Below are positions 11,861-23,870 of a stretch of 64,000 nt of DNA, in pieces (the stretch's first letter is position 1; every line of letters starts with the position of its first letter). The translations under genes and the position numbers were made by a program. Source of the DNA: Stomorhina lunata (Eukaryota; Arthropoda; Insecta; Diptera; Rhiniidae); contig OW121744.1 in assembly GCA_933228675.1 (NCBI GenBank), forward strand, positions 21,547,536 to 21,611,535, in the 5' to 3' direction. The notes below the pieces were generated by a model. It saw only the letters and a program-made list of their open reading frames with translations. It was not told the origin of the DNA and did no database searches.

Positions 11861-13154
11861 ATGGGTGTTTTTTTAGAGGTATAGAACTTCGAATTGAAAT
11901 AAAACACAAGAAAATCGTTTTAATGTCCATCAATTTGGCTTTATTGGAAGGATAATTTTATACCATTAATGTTTAAATATGATTTCGGGCATGTGGCCGC
12001 CGCGGCTGGCTCGAATAAAGCCAATTCTACAGGTCCAATTTTCAACTACTTTTTCGAGCATATGGGCCGTATGTTGGCAATAACGCCACGAATGTTGGCT
12101 TCCAAGTCCCCTAACCTTTCTGGTTTGTTGGCGTAGACGAGCGACTTCACATATCCCCAAAGAAAATAATCCAGTGGTGTCAAATCGCACGATCTTGGTG
12201 GCCAATTGACAGGTCCATTCCGCGAAATTATGCGCTCATCAAATGTTTCCTTCAATAAATCAATTGTGACGTGCGCTGTGTGGCATGTAGCGTCGTCTTT
12301 TTGGAACCAGAACGCATCCACATTCATGCCATCCAATTGGGGAACAAAATAGTCGGTTATCATGGCTCTATACCGGTCTCCATTTATGGTAACTGACTCT
12401 CCAGCATTATTTCGGAAGAAGTATGGCCCAATGACTCCACCAGCCCATAGAGCACACCAGTTTTTGTGGATGTAATGGCGTCTCAAGGGTCTCATGTGGA
12501 TTCTCTTCACTCCAAATGCGGCAATTTTGCTTGTTGACGTAGCCATTCAACCAAAAATGAGCCTCATCACTGAACAAAATTTTGCGATGAAAATCAGCAT
12601 CGAGATCAATCTCATTTTCGGCTCATACACCAAAATCACGACGCATTGCATGGTCTCGCGGCTTTAATTCTTGCACAAGCTGGATCTTGTAAGGTCGCAA
12701 GCCAAGATCTTTGCGCAAAATCTTCCATAAAGTTGATGGACAAAGCTCCAATTGCTGTGCACGGTGGCGAATCGATTCATTCGGGTCCTCTTCAACACTT
12801 TGCTCTACAGCGGCAATTGTTTCTTCGGCGCGCACTGTTCGACGTCGCTGCGGATGCGTATTATCACATAGAGTAAACGTAGTGCGAAAACGATCCATGG
12901 TTAACCGAATTAATTGCTCTGATGGACGATTATGTCGACCATAAAATGGACGGAGCTTGCGGTAAACTTCGCGAACTGAACCATTATTTTCGAAATAAAT
13001 TTGCACGATTTGCAAGCTTTGTTCTTTTGTCAACCTGTTCATGATGAAATGGCAAACCAAACTAAATATTAATCATATGACAGCTGACAAAATGGCCGCC
13101 AGTTAAAAAAGTGATGCCAACTTAAAGTTCTATACCTCAATAAAAAACACCCGA
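11861..13154 (-). mobile_element. Mariner-like transposon, copy 1 (1,294 bp)
   Basis: The termini are inverted. The left side has GGGTGTTTTTTTAGAGG followed by TATAGAACTT, and the complement of the right side has GGGTGTTTTTTATTGAGG followed by TATAGAACTT. TA dinucleotides border both sides (11859-11860 and 13155-13156). Transposase frames run on the reverse strand. It sits in a degenerate CTATAG array that continues on both sides, so it landed after that array existed. Copy 2 at 26801-28104 is very similar. Confidence 0.95.
11966..13060 (-). pseudogene. Mariner-like transposase, broken copy 1
   Basis: A transposase would bind the inverted ends and cut and paste the element. The N-terminal half (from 13060; a start at the internal Met, MNRLTKEQ, is equally possible) holds two helix-turn-helix regions, about residues 12-62 and 78-125, ending in KPRDHAMRRDFGV at an in-frame TGA (12623-12625). 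Beyond it the catalytic half continues with FSDEAHF, then an 8-bp deletion near 12458 relative to copy 2 shifts the frame. QKDDATCHTA and PPRSCDLTPLDYFLWG follow. A missing G near 12064 shifts the last residues. The second catalytic Asp has neighbours KD-D in place of the QD-G of copy 2. The gene is clearly dead. Confidence 0.92.
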
Positions 13155-13156
13155 TA

Positions 13157-14508
13157 GAAGATATTTTATAACAAAAACTTTATATAGAAAATCTTAAAAA
13201 GCGAAATTATATTTCTTATGGAAAATATGTAATAGCGAATAAAAATGTCTATAGAAAAATTTTTAATAGCGAAAAATTTTCTAAACAAAAATGTTTAATA
13301 GAAAAATTTTCATAGCGAAAAATTTTGTACAAAAAAATTTTTTATTACAAAAAATTTTGTACAGAAAAATTTTCTCTTCAAAAATGTTTTATTTTGAAAA
13401 AATTTCTATAACAAAATATTTTCATAGCGAAAAATTTTGTACAGAAAAATTTTTTATAGTGAAAAATTTAGTATAGAAAAGTTTTCTATTCAAAAATTTT
13501 TTATTACTAAAAATTTTATTTATAACGAAACATTTTCTATAGAAATTTATTTATAAGGAATATTTTTTAGAAAATTTTCTATAGAAATGCTATAAAGAAA
13601 AATTTTCTATAGAAACATTTTTTATACGAACAATTTGGAAAAAAAATTATAAAAAAAACTTACTTAAAAAAAATTTTGAAACAAAAAATTTACATAGAAA
13701 ATTTTTAGAACGAAAAACTTATAGAAAAATTTTCTATAGACAAATTTTTTATAGAAAAAAATTTTGTATAGAAAAATTATTAATAGTGAAAAAAATTTCT
13801 TAGGAAAATTTTTTATAGCGGAAAAAATTCTAGAAAAATTTTTAATAAAGAAAATTTTTCTTTTGACAATTTTTTGTTGAAAGAAAAAATTTATTGAAAA
13901 TTTGTTTATGAGGAAAAATTTTCTATTGAAAATATTTTACATTGAAAACCCTCTTTTTTAAACTTTTTTATACCGAAAAATTTTCGATGGAAAATTTTGA
14001 TACTGAAAAATTTTCGATTGAAAAATTTTATACTGAAAAATTTTAGAATGAAAAATTTTCTATCGAAAAAATTACGAAAATTTTCTGCAGAAAAACTATT
14101 AATATTAGAAAAAATTTCTATACGAAAATTTTTTATAACAAAAATATAATAAAGAAAATTTTTTTGACAACGAAAAACTTTTTGTTGAAAGAAAAAATTT
14201 ATTGATAAATAGTTTATGACGAAAAATTTTCTGTGGAAAATATTTAACGTAAAAAAGTTTTCAATCGAAAATTGTTAACCCCTTTTTAAATTTTTTATAC
14301 CAAAAGATTTTCAATTGAAAATTTTTTAACGAAAAACTTTCAATCAAAATTTGTTTCAACGAAAAAATTTTTTACGGCGATAAATTTTCCATAGAAAAAA
14401 TTACCAAAAATTTTTTATCAAAAATATGTTACATCGAAAGATTTTCAATCGAAAATTTTTTATATTGAAATATTTGCAATGAAAACTTTTAATAAATAAA
14501 AATTTTCT
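13157..14508 (+). repeat. Degenerate CTATAG minisatellite, continuation
   Basis: Continues the array interrupted by mariner copy 1. Units mix TATAGCGAAAAATTTT, GTACAGAAAAATTTT and TATCGAAAA variants and are more degraded toward 14500. Confidence 0.8.
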
Positions 14509-14973
14509 ACAATTATTTATTATTGTAATAAATAGTTTTTTGATAAAACCAAAAAATGTTGGGATTCTTAGTGCAATACACTACAGTAAAACTTTTTAAT
14601 TAAATGTTTGATGTCCCAAATTTTGATAAACCTTTTTAAAAATTTTCTATTTAATCTTTTTGAATCCCCTTTATAGCGCTTTCGTCTTAGTCGCCAACAA
14701 AGCAACAACAAAAATGTGAGAAATAAAGAAAAGATAAAACTGAAAAATATAATGTGTTTCCGTTCAGATGATAATCTTTCCTTTATGTAATAATTCGTAG
14801 TTATTCTGTTTTGTAAATAAGATATAATGTATGGTTTTGCTCGGTCTAGAATTACGGATAATCCTCCTAAAAAGATGGCCTAACCTTCCATCGAAAAGCG
14901 TAGGGGAAAGATTTCCACATTAACATTTTTAGGTTTTATCAAAAAACTATTTATTACAGTAATAAATAATTAT
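14509..14973. mobile_element. Possible MITE with 42-bp inverted ends
   Basis: 14509-14550 and 14932-14973 are inverted copies, matching at about 40 of 42 positions (GTTTTTTGATAAAACC against GGTTTTATCAAAAAAC, then a TATTTATTA/TAATAAATA palindrome). The interior of about 380 bp has no coding frame. Flanking target duplications are not evident. The phrase GGGATTCTTAGT after the left repeat recurs in direct orientation as GGGATCTTCAGT after the right repeat, so a rearranged duplication is an alternative. Confidence 0.4.
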
Positions 14974-15275
14974 TATAATTGGGATCTTCAGTAACAAATA
15001 ATTGTGATAAATTGTTGCAATGTTGCAATAAACTAAAGTAAAACTTTCTATTAAAAAATTTTTCTATCGAAAATTTTTTATAGCATAAATTTTTCTATTA
15101 AAAAAATTTTTAAAACGAAAAATTTTTGTAACGACAAATTTTTTTAAGACTTTAAATTTTCTATAGAAAATTTCTTTCATAAGGAAAAATATCCTATAGA
15201 AAATTTTTTATAACAAAAAATTTTTTACAGAAACATTTTTCGTTATAAAAAGAAAGTTACAAAACCTACTCGTAG
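14974..15275. repeat. AT-rich spacer with a short CTATAG-type repeat patch
   Basis: 15045-15250 holds six or so decayed units with TTTTTATAGCAT, CTATAGAAAATTT and TATAACAAAAAATTTT. The stretch ends in the perfect hairpin AAAACCTACTCGTAGGTTTT at 15261-15280, on the edge of the SINE. Confidence 0.6.
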
Positions 15276-15371
15276 GTTTTCAACATATGAAGTGGCTCAG
15301 TGGAAGAGTCTGCTGAGTTCAAGCCCCCATGGAGTCCTAAAAAAATTTTGTTCTTCATTCAAAGTTTTTTT
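15276..15371 (+). mobile_element. tRNA-derived SINE, copy 1, 5' part
   Basis: Contains a box A-like TGGCTCAGTGGAAGAGTC and a box B-like GAGTTCAAGCCCC, the internal RNA polymerase III promoter parts of a tRNA gene. It shares its start (TTTTCAACATATGAAGT) with the intact copy at 28125. A Helitron-like element interrupts it and the SINE resumes at 18166. Confidence 0.7.
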
Positions 15372-15502
15372 ATACCCTTCACCAATAGGTGAAAGGGTAT
15401 TATAAGTTTGTGATTCCGTTTGTAATTTTTTTATTAGTGATCGTAGACCCCATCAAAATAATACCGATCGGCTCAGAATCGGGAGGAGAATCGATTAAGC
15501 GA

Positions 15503-15507
15503 TGTCC

Positions 15508-15581
<74 letters not shown>

Positions 15582-15589
15582 CTGTCTGT
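15503..15589 (+). repeat. (GTCT)n microsatellite in the Helitron-like element
   Basis: About 20 tetranucleotides GTCT/GTCC follow the conserved core. A shorter, more mixed GTCC/GTCT tract follows the second core at 16358-16432. The 67-codon ORF through it (CLSVCLSV) is an artefact. Confidence 0.95.
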
Positions 15590-16581
15590 TGAAATCAAGT
15601 TTCTGAAGCCCCTGGAGGATGGACTTACATAAATTATATATCAGATTTTAGAAAATTCTCCCGCAATGAACGCTATTAAATTTCATTAAAATCGGTTTAT
15701 AAACACCGAAAATATCGAAAAAATACCAAAAATTAGACGAAAATTTTAAAATTTTTGATTGAAACACACTTTTAAATAACAAGAGAAAAAAGATGATCCT
15801 GGTGTACATGTGGTAATATGTTATATATCAGATTGTAGGAAATATTTTCCCAAAGCACTCTATAAAATTTTATCAAAATCGGTCCATAAACAACTGAGAT
15901 ATCGCCAAAACACTGAATTTGATGTATCGCAAATTGCCCAAAGTACACATTAGAGAATGTTTGTTGAAAAAATTAAATGCAGAAATAGGAAAAACTATCC
16001 TCCTTTAGTACGGACCTACATAAATTTTATATCAGATTTTAGGAAATTCCCCCACCAAGCACGTTATTAAATTTTATCAAAAGCGGTCTATAAACAATTG
16101 AGATATCGCCATAGCACTACATTTGATGTACAGCAAATTGCCCAAAGTAAGTGTCTAAGAAATTTTGTTTACATTTTGTAAGTATTGTTTCAGCGATATC
16201 TCAAGTGTTTATGGACCGATTGTGATGAAATTTGACATCGTTCTTTATGGGAGGATTTTCTAAAATCTGATATATATACTCCACAAATCTGATTATGAAT
16301 ACCATTCAAATTGTACCGATCAACTCAGAATCGGCACAAGAATCGATTTCGCGACCTCCGTCCGTCTGTCCGTCCGTCTGTTTGTTTGTCCGTCCGTCTA
16401 CATGTCCGTCCGTCTACCTGTCTGTCCTTTTTTCTGTTGTAGTCAAGTTTTTGGAGCTCCTGTTTTGTCGATATCTCAGATGTTTATTTTGATGAAGTTT
16501 AATAGCGTCCTTCGCAGGGGATTATCTAAATCCTGATGCATTCTGTAATTTGTGGTAGATATAATTTAGCGTTTAAGCGAT

Positions 16582-16985
16582 GGTGTTTTGATCGACAATG
16601 TTGAAATTCAGGGTGGGACAATTCAGGAGCTCCACAAATCTGGTTTTAGCAGACAGACACACTGCATTTATCTTAATTTTGTGTCTGACTTTTGAACATT
16701 ATGATAACATTTGAGAATGTATTATATATCAAATTATAGGTAATCTTCCTAGGAAGTACAAAAATGCTATCCGTTCAAAACCTATAGGTGTTTTGATCGA
16801 CAATGTTGAAATTCAGGATGGGACAATTCAGCTCCACAAATCTGGTTTTAGCAGACAGACACACTGCATTTATCTTAATTTTGTGTCTGACTTTTGAACA
16901 TTATGATAACATTTGAGAATGTATTATATATTAAATTATAGGTAATCTTCCTAGGAAGTACAAAAATGCAGCTAATTACATGATA
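16582..16985 (+). repeat. Tandem duplication of about 205 bp
   Basis: GGTGTTTTGATCGACAATGT occurs at 16582 and again at 16787, and the following text through CTTCCTAGGAAGTACAAAAA is repeated nearly unchanged. Copy 2 lacks three bases in the CAGGAGCTCC stretch. It lies inside the Helitron-like element. Confidence 0.9.
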
Positions 16986-18165
16986 TCCGTTCAAAACCTA
17001 CATATGTATGTAAGTATCTCACATATCAACAAAAATTTAAATTTTTTATATATAACTTCGCCTAAGGCAATCTCTTAGTAGCTAATAAATGACAAATTAT
17101 AATAGATACGATGATGACATTTAGTATAAAGACGTTGTACAATATTGATATTCAGGACAATAGCGCCTAAAATAAACTTTCTAGAGGGACAACATTTGAC
17201 AAAAGTATTTCTGATCTCTTGAAAATTTCGATATTGAAAATGGGCGAGATCTATTCACATTTAGTGAAATCTCCCATATAAACCCGACCGGGAATCGATT
17301 TAATGCTGATAAATTAAATCACATTAAAATTGCACAAAGAACTAGAGCAAAACTTTCCAAACATCCATCGGACAGATCGAAAGAACTGTACATCCCAAAT
17401 ATTATTGATGAAGTGTTCATTTTAATTAATTAACTAATTTCAAATTAATAAGTAAACTTTTCCGACAAAGCTGATAACCATCCATTCAAAAGCTATATAT
17501 TTCACGTATGTATCTAAAACTAAGAGTGTATACCCTATAATTTTAAGGCTTGTATACATTGACAATCATTGTTAAAGCTTTGACCTAAATCAGTCCGCTA
17601 ACTTCAGAGTTTTACATAACTAATCAAGAACTTTTACTAGTTGGATAATTCGTACGAATTAAAGTGCACAACCCTCACTGGGCACAGCGTTTTTGGGTTG
17701 CATGCCAGAATACTTAAACTTTATCAAATCGATGTGCTATTGCAAATCTAAGGGCATCTACATTTTGAAGCATCTTTTCTGCATGGTTTATCTGGTCTAT
17801 CGAACTTTATTAAATGTTCATAAAATATGTGTCTATTTTATTTCGAAGCTACTGGCTGGCTTAAATATGCATTCTCTACTTGTAGTCTAGTAATCATTAT
17901 CTTTCACAAAGGGACCACTTTAGAACCCAAGTGAAGCTTCCCTAGACATCAGCCACCTGTCCAACCTAACCTTTGGGTGCATAACTATTCTAGATGATGA
18001 CGCCACCGAAAAGGTTTTCGTTTTCCGACTCTTAATTTTAAAGACTCTTTGCATATAATACTAGTATAACCAAATATTGCTACGAATTACATTAAGTACT
18101 TTTGGAACACCATTGGTGAAGGGTATCCAAGATTCGGCAAAGCCGAATATACCACTCTTACTTGT

Positions 18166-18354
18166 TTTATAATAAAACAACAACAACAAAGTTTTTGTTA
18201 TTGTTTTCCAATTGCTTACCTAAGTCCCTACTTTTCTACCTTCAATGATATCACCCTGATAATGTAATGACTTAAACAGCTAACAAGTAAGTAGTTTGTA
18301 TTCCATAGTTTAGCTGTTTAACTTATTATTTGGTAATGAAAGGTTTTGCTGGGT
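18166..18354 (+). mobile_element. tRNA-derived SINE, copy 1, 3' part
   Basis: From AATAAAACAACAACAAAG to TTTTGCTGGGT the sequence matches the intact copy at 28230-28444 almost phrase by phrase (TTCCAATTGCTTACC, TAATGTAATGACTTAAACAG, AAGTAAGTAGTT, ATTATTTGGTAATGAAA). The missing join is filled by the element at 15372-18165. Confidence 0.7.
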
Positions 18355-19357
18355 GTTTATTAGATATTTTTATACCAACAAAACTTTTTGACTTACTTAT
18401 ATGTAAGAAATCTATATATACTATGTATGAATACCCTAAATGTTTTTGCCACATTTATCATGTGCTGTATCCACTGTTTATTTCCTTAATATTTTCACTA
18501 AAATATTTTTGATAAGTCCTAAAGAAATTTAAATTTATGTGAACATTATAACTGTTTAAGAAAAATTTAATTTAGATTTTGGGTATAAGTGAATATAAGA
18601 ATAGAAGAAAGACTTTTTCATAAGAATCTATTTTAACAACTTTAAATGTCTTTTATTTTTTTGGGTAGAACTCAAATGGATGATGCTTTCTCATGCCTTA
18701 CAAATGAACTACTTTCATATGCAACGATAACATTCAAATACCAAGACAGACAGACAGACAAACAGACGATGCACAAATAGAAGAAAGGATATAAATACTT
18801 GGATCTTATGTTAATGGCAAAAATTTTTTGAATTTAAAAATTGAAATAAAATCTACTTATTTGATGTTACTTATTATGATTATTATCATTGTAACAGTCA
18901 GTACTTACGACGGTCTGACATATTAAGTAGAACGAGCTAGAGTTGAATCTCGTTAAGGAGTGATCTGACACACAAAGTGTCAAATAGAATTTATTTGACT
19001 TTTTATTTTTATGGCAATTTTTCGATGCCAAAACTATTTTAACTTCTATCGATTTGCATTTTTATTACAAAATAATAGAGACTCGAAATTGCATTAACAT
19101 TAAAAGCAGATGTTAAAAGTTGATGATGTGAACAATTTTCCACATTTTTTTTTTAATTTTTCTTTTTTCATGAAAATTATTCGTCTGTGAGATACTTTTT
19201 TTTGAAAATGGAATTGCTTATGAGAAGATTAGGTTTAAGTGCAACTTAAAATTTAGTGTCATACAGGAAAATTACAATGTTTGAGAATTGTTTGAAGATT
19301 GCAAAAATAGTCGGTCAGTTGATTAGTAAATTGATGTATACATTTTTGATATTTGAT
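18355..19357. other. Non-repetitive AT-rich stretch
   Basis: No gene recognised. A short (GACA)n tract lies near 18745-18768, the complement of the GTCT motif. TAGTCGGTCA at 19307 echoes the Helitron-like end motif seen at 22773 and 41531. Confidence 0.45.
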
Positions 19358-20530
19358 TTTCTATAGAAAAATTTTCTATAGAAAAATTTTTGATATCGAA
19401 AAATTTTCTATAGAAAAATTTTTGATATCGAAAAATTTTCTATAGAAAAATTTTTGATATCGAAAAATTTTCTATAAAAAAATTTTTGATATCGAAAAAT
19501 TTTCTATAGAAAAATTTTTGATATCGAAAAATTTTCTATAGACAAATTCTTGATATCGAAAAATTTTCTATAGAAAAATTTTTGATATCGAAAAATTTTC
19601 TATAGAAAAATTTTTGATATCGAAAAATTTTCTATAGAAAAATTTTTGATATCGAAAAATTTTCTATAGAAAAATTTTTGATATCGAAAAATTTTCTATA
19701 GAAAAATTTTTGATATCGAAAAATTTTCTATAGAAAAATTTTTGATATCGAAAAATTTTCTATAGAAAAATTTTTGATATCGAAAAATTTTCTATAGAAA
19801 AGTTTTTGATATCGAAAAATTTTCTATAGAAAAATTTTTGATATCGAAAAATTTTCTATAGAAAAATTTTTGATATCGAAAAATTTTCTGTAGAAAAATT
19901 TTTGATATCGAAAAATTTTCTATAGAAAAATTTTTGATATCGAAAAATTTTCTATAGAAAAATTTTTGATATCGAAAAATTTTTCTATAGAAAAATTTTT
20001 GATATCGAAAAATTTTCTATAGAAAAATTTTTGATATCGAAAAATTTTCTATAGAAAAATTTTTGATATCGAAAAATTTTCTATAGAAAAATTTTTGATA
20101 TCGAAAAATTTTCTATAGAAAAATTTTTGATATCGAAAAATTTTCTATAGAAAAATTTTTGATATCGAAAAATTTTCTATAGAAAAATTTTTGATATCGA
20201 AAAATTTTCTATAGAAAAATTTTTGATATCGAAAAATTTTCTATAGAAAAATTTTTGATATCGAAAAATTTTCTATAGAAAAATTTTTGATATCGAAAAA
20301 TTTTCTATAGAAAAATTTTTGATATCGAAAATTTTTCTATAGAAAAATTTTTGATATCGAAAAATTTTCTATAGAAAAATTTTTGATATCGAAAAATTTT
20401 CTATAGAAAAATTTTTGATATCGAAAAATTTTCTATAGAAAAATTTTTGATATCGAAAAATTTTCTATAGAAAAATTTTTGATATCGAAAAATTTTCTAT
20501 AGAAAAATTTTTGATATCGAAAAAATATTC
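19358..20530 (+). repeat. 32-bp GATATC/CTATAG minisatellite, array 1
   Basis: Nearly perfect 32-bp units: GATATCGAAAAATTTT followed by CTATAGAAAAATTTTT, about 36 copies. Each unit has two palindromic centres, GATATC and CTATAG, 15-17 bp apart. Very few substitutions are visible, indicating recent homogenisation. It is the same unit as 23117-23790. Confidence 0.97.
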
Positions 20531-21605
20531 TATAGAAATATTTTTGATACCAATAAATTTTGTATAGAAAAATTTTCGAAACAAAAAAATTTTCTATAGA
20601 AAAATTTATGATACCAAAAAATTTTGTACAGAAAAATGTTTGATATCAAAAAATTTTCTATAGAAAAATTTTTGGTATCGAAAAATATTCTGTAGAAAAA
20701 TTTTTGATATCGAAAATTTTCTATAGAAAATATATAAAAAAATTTTTTAATTCCATAAAAAAAATGTGAATGGAATTAAAAATATTTTTGATACAAAAAA
20801 ATTTTCTATAGAAAAATTTCTGATACCAAAAAATTTTTTATAAAAAAATTTTTCATAAAAAAATTTTTGATACCATAAAAATTTTCTGTAGAAAAATTTT
20901 TACTAACAAAAAATTTTCTATAGAAAAATTTTTGATAAAAAAAATTTTCTATAGAAAACTTTTGGATAAAAAAAAATTTCTTTAAAAAAAATATTGATAC
21001 CAAACAATTTTCTATAGAAATGTTTTTATACCAAAAATTTTCTACAGAAAAAAGTTTTTGGTATTAAAAATATTTTTGATACCAAAAAATTTCTTGATTC
21101 TATAAAAAAATGTTTGATGGAATGAAAAATATTTTTGATAGCAAAAAATTTTCTATAGGAATTTTTTTTGATACCAAAAGTTTTCTATAGAAAATATTTT
21201 GATAAAAAAAAAAAAATTCTATAAAAAAAGTTTTGGTGGATTAAAAAATATGTATGATACAAAAAAATTTTATATTTAAAATTTTTTGATAACAAAAAAA
21301 TTTTCTATAGAAAATTTTTTGGTATCAGAAATTTTTCTATAGCAAATTTTTTGGTATCAAATATATTTCTATAGAAAATTTTTTGGTATCAAAATTTATT
21401 TTACAGAAATATTTTTTTTGATTAAAAATTTTTGTATAGAAAATTTTTTATGTATCAAAAATTTTTCTATAGAAAATTTTTTGATATCAAAAATTTTTCT
21501 ATAGAAAATTTTTTGATGCCAAAAATTTTTCTATAGAAAATTTTTTGATATCAAAAATTTTTCTATAGAAAATTTTTTGATATCAAAAATATTTTTGATT
21601 CCAAA
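20531..21605 (+). repeat. Decayed flank of the 32-bp GATATC array
   Basis: Units become GATACCAAAAAATTTT and GATATCAAAAATTTTT with many indels. At 20745-21250 GATTCCATAAAAAAA and TGGAATTAAAAATA phrases intervene. 21300-21600 regains some order with units of about 31 bp. Confidence 0.85.
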
Positions 21606-22752
21606 AAATTGTTTATGATGTTTTTTACTTTGTGATTCTATTTTACTTTAAATCATGTTTCGGGTAACCAATAATCATAGCCCATAAAAAAAAACTCCAA
21701 ATCTTCAAACTATTTCCACTAAAATACTAAAAACAAACCGCTTTAAAGAATTTTAAAAACAAAAATTAAATCAAAGTCAAAAAAACACCAAAAAATGCAC
21801 CTTGAGGTGTTAAATATGCTGACCAAGAGTATTATTACGATTATTACTATAATACCAAAAAAGAAATCCGCTTGTTTGAATGGCTGATTGGTTGGTTGCA
21901 TGGTAACAATAGCCATAATGGAAAAAGTTTGCCAAATAACACTTCAAACATATGCAATATATGTTGTATCTACAACATGTCGGTAAAACATTTTGCAATT
22001 CTAAATCTTTATATGCCCCCTTCAACAGTCATTATAAATAGCGGCAGATGTTAAAGATTTCCTATGAAATATTTATAAGAATGAGGAAAAATAAACGCCA
22101 AAAAGAGGCTAAATTTGTGGAAAAAGAAACAAGAAATTAAACTCTAGCTGTATTTATATGCAGATTACGGCTTAAATATATGTTTGTATATAGGGTGGGC
22201 CATCTTTCGGTCTAAATTTAAATCTAGGTTGAGGCGTATTGTTTTGAGCGTATTAATTTAACTCTGATATACCAAAAGAACTCGGGAAACGACCTAGCGT
22301 GGGTTGTGGTCATATAGAAGTTTGGAAATACATCCAAATTTAGGCACCGCCGTGGTATTTGTGACACCGCATTATCAGAACTAATTTTCTTGAAAAACTA
22401 CTTATTTTTGTAAATTATCTTATCTAGAGTCAAATTTTTTAAACTCTGTAGCATAAAACTTCTACTACTTCTTTTGAGTTTATCAAATTTACGAATGTTT
22501 GAAGTTCATATTGCATAAACGATTTTTGAATATGAAATATTCTAAAAATGAAAATAATGAAGTACTAGGGAAAAAAGAATAACAACAAGAATAATTTCAT
22601 CATTCAAAAGGTTAAAGTTGTTCTGTTTTATGGCAAAATAAATTCTTCCTAAATTTCAAACTGCAAAAAAATGTGGGAGTTAACAAAACTAGTAACTCCT
22701 TAGGCTACTAGAAAACAGAGATGGATAAAGGAACATTAAGATGAAAAAAAAC
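21606..22752. other. Non-repetitive stretch, no gene supported
   Basis: Overlapping ORFs of 60-71 codons on both strands at 21810-22054 lack recognisable motifs. At 22192 TATAGGGTGGGCCATCTTTC resembles a mariner/MITE terminal repeat, but no partner end was found within about 1 kb. Confidence 0.45.
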
Positions 22753-23116
22753 AACAAGTAAGAAAGTGCTATAGTCGGTCAAGCCCGTCCATACGATACC
22801 CTTCACCACTGAGGTCAAAGGTGTTATTTTTCCTGTATAAAGACAAATATTTGCTAGATTTTGCCATTATACAAAAATCTTCTAAAAACTTATATATTTA
22901 AGCTATTTCCGTCATTTGGACTTATATGAGAGCTAGGGTCAAATGTGGACCGATTATCTCGAAATTTTTCAAATTGATTACAGTTGTTACAAAAATTATG
23001 TATGCAAAAAAAAAACTTACAATTCTCGAGCATTTTAGTGATTTTTGTATCATTTAGTCAGTTTTTAAAGAAAAATTTTTATAAGAGCTATGATCAAATG
23101 TGAACCGATTTCAAAA

Positions 23117-23790
23117 AAATTTTCTATAGAAAAATTTTTGATATCGAAAAATTTTCTATAGAAAAATTTTTGATATCGAAAAATTTTCTATAGAAAAATT
23201 TTTGATATCGAAAAATTTTCTATAGAAAAATTTTTGATATCGAAAAATTTTTGATATCGAAAAATTTTCTATAGAAAAATTTTTGATATCGAAAAATTTT
23301 CTATAGAAAAATTCTTGATATCGAAAAATTTTTGATATCGAAAAATTTTCTATAGAAAAATTTTTGATATCGAAAAATTTTCTATAGAAAAATTTTTGAT
23401 ATCGAAAAATTTTCTATAGAAAAATTTTTGATATCGAAAAATTTTCTATAGAAAAATTTTTGATATCGAAAAATTTTCTATAGAAAAATTTTTGATATCG
23501 AAAAATTTTCTATAGAAAAATTTTTGATATCGAAAAATTTTCTATAGAAAAATTTTTGATATCGAAAAATTTTCTATAGAAAAATTTTTGATATCGAAAA
23601 ATTTTCTATAGAAAAATTTTTGATATCAAAAAATTTTCTATAGAAAAATTTTTGATATCGAAAAATTTTCTATAGAAAAATTTTTGATATCGAAAAATTT
23701 TCTATAGAAAAATTTTTTTGATATCGTAAAATTTTCTATAGAAAAATTTTTGATATCGAAAAATTTTCTATAGAAAAATTGTTGATATAT
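23117..23790 (+). repeat. 32-bp GATATC/CTATAG minisatellite, array 2
   Basis: About 20 near-perfect units identical to those at 19358-20530. Twice (near 23250 and 23325) a CTATAG half-unit is missing, giving GATATCGAAAAATTTTTGAT. This is a deletion of exactly one half-unit. Confidence 0.97.
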
Positions 23791-23870
23791 GGTCGTCAAT
23801 ACCGACCATATAATAAACTATACCATTATATGAGAAATAAAAAGTTAATTTGGAATAATATAGTCAAATG

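Larger units (their letters stand above)
15372..18165 (+). mobile_element. Helitron-like element of the mini-me/DINE-1 kind (2.8 kb)
   Basis: It opens with ATACCCTTCACCAATAGG, itself part of a hairpin, and closes with GGTGAAGGGTAT, then the stem-loop ATTCGGC-AAA-GCCGAAT (18132-18148), then ACTCTTACTTGT. A hairpin just inside the 3' end and insertion without an obvious target duplication fit Helitrons. Two copies of a core (ACCGATCGGCTCAGAATCGG at about 15465, with a relative near 16317) are each followed by a GTCT/GTCC tract, the arrangement described for dipteran mini-me elements. About five copies of a 90-bp motif (ATATCAGATTTTAG, then AAATCGGT, then ATATCG) lie at about 15645, 15822, 16028 and, inverted, near 16195 and 16465. 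No Rep/helicase frame is present, so it is non-autonomous. Confidence 0.65.

Noticed and set aside
12646..12944. Forward ORFs across the mariner copies (also 27304-27894)
   Set aside because: These are antisense shadows of the transposase reading frame, identical in both copies because the DNA is.
15389..15592. 67-codon ORF ending in CLSVCLSV repeats
   Set aside because: It is the translated (GTCT)n microsatellite of the Helitron-like element.
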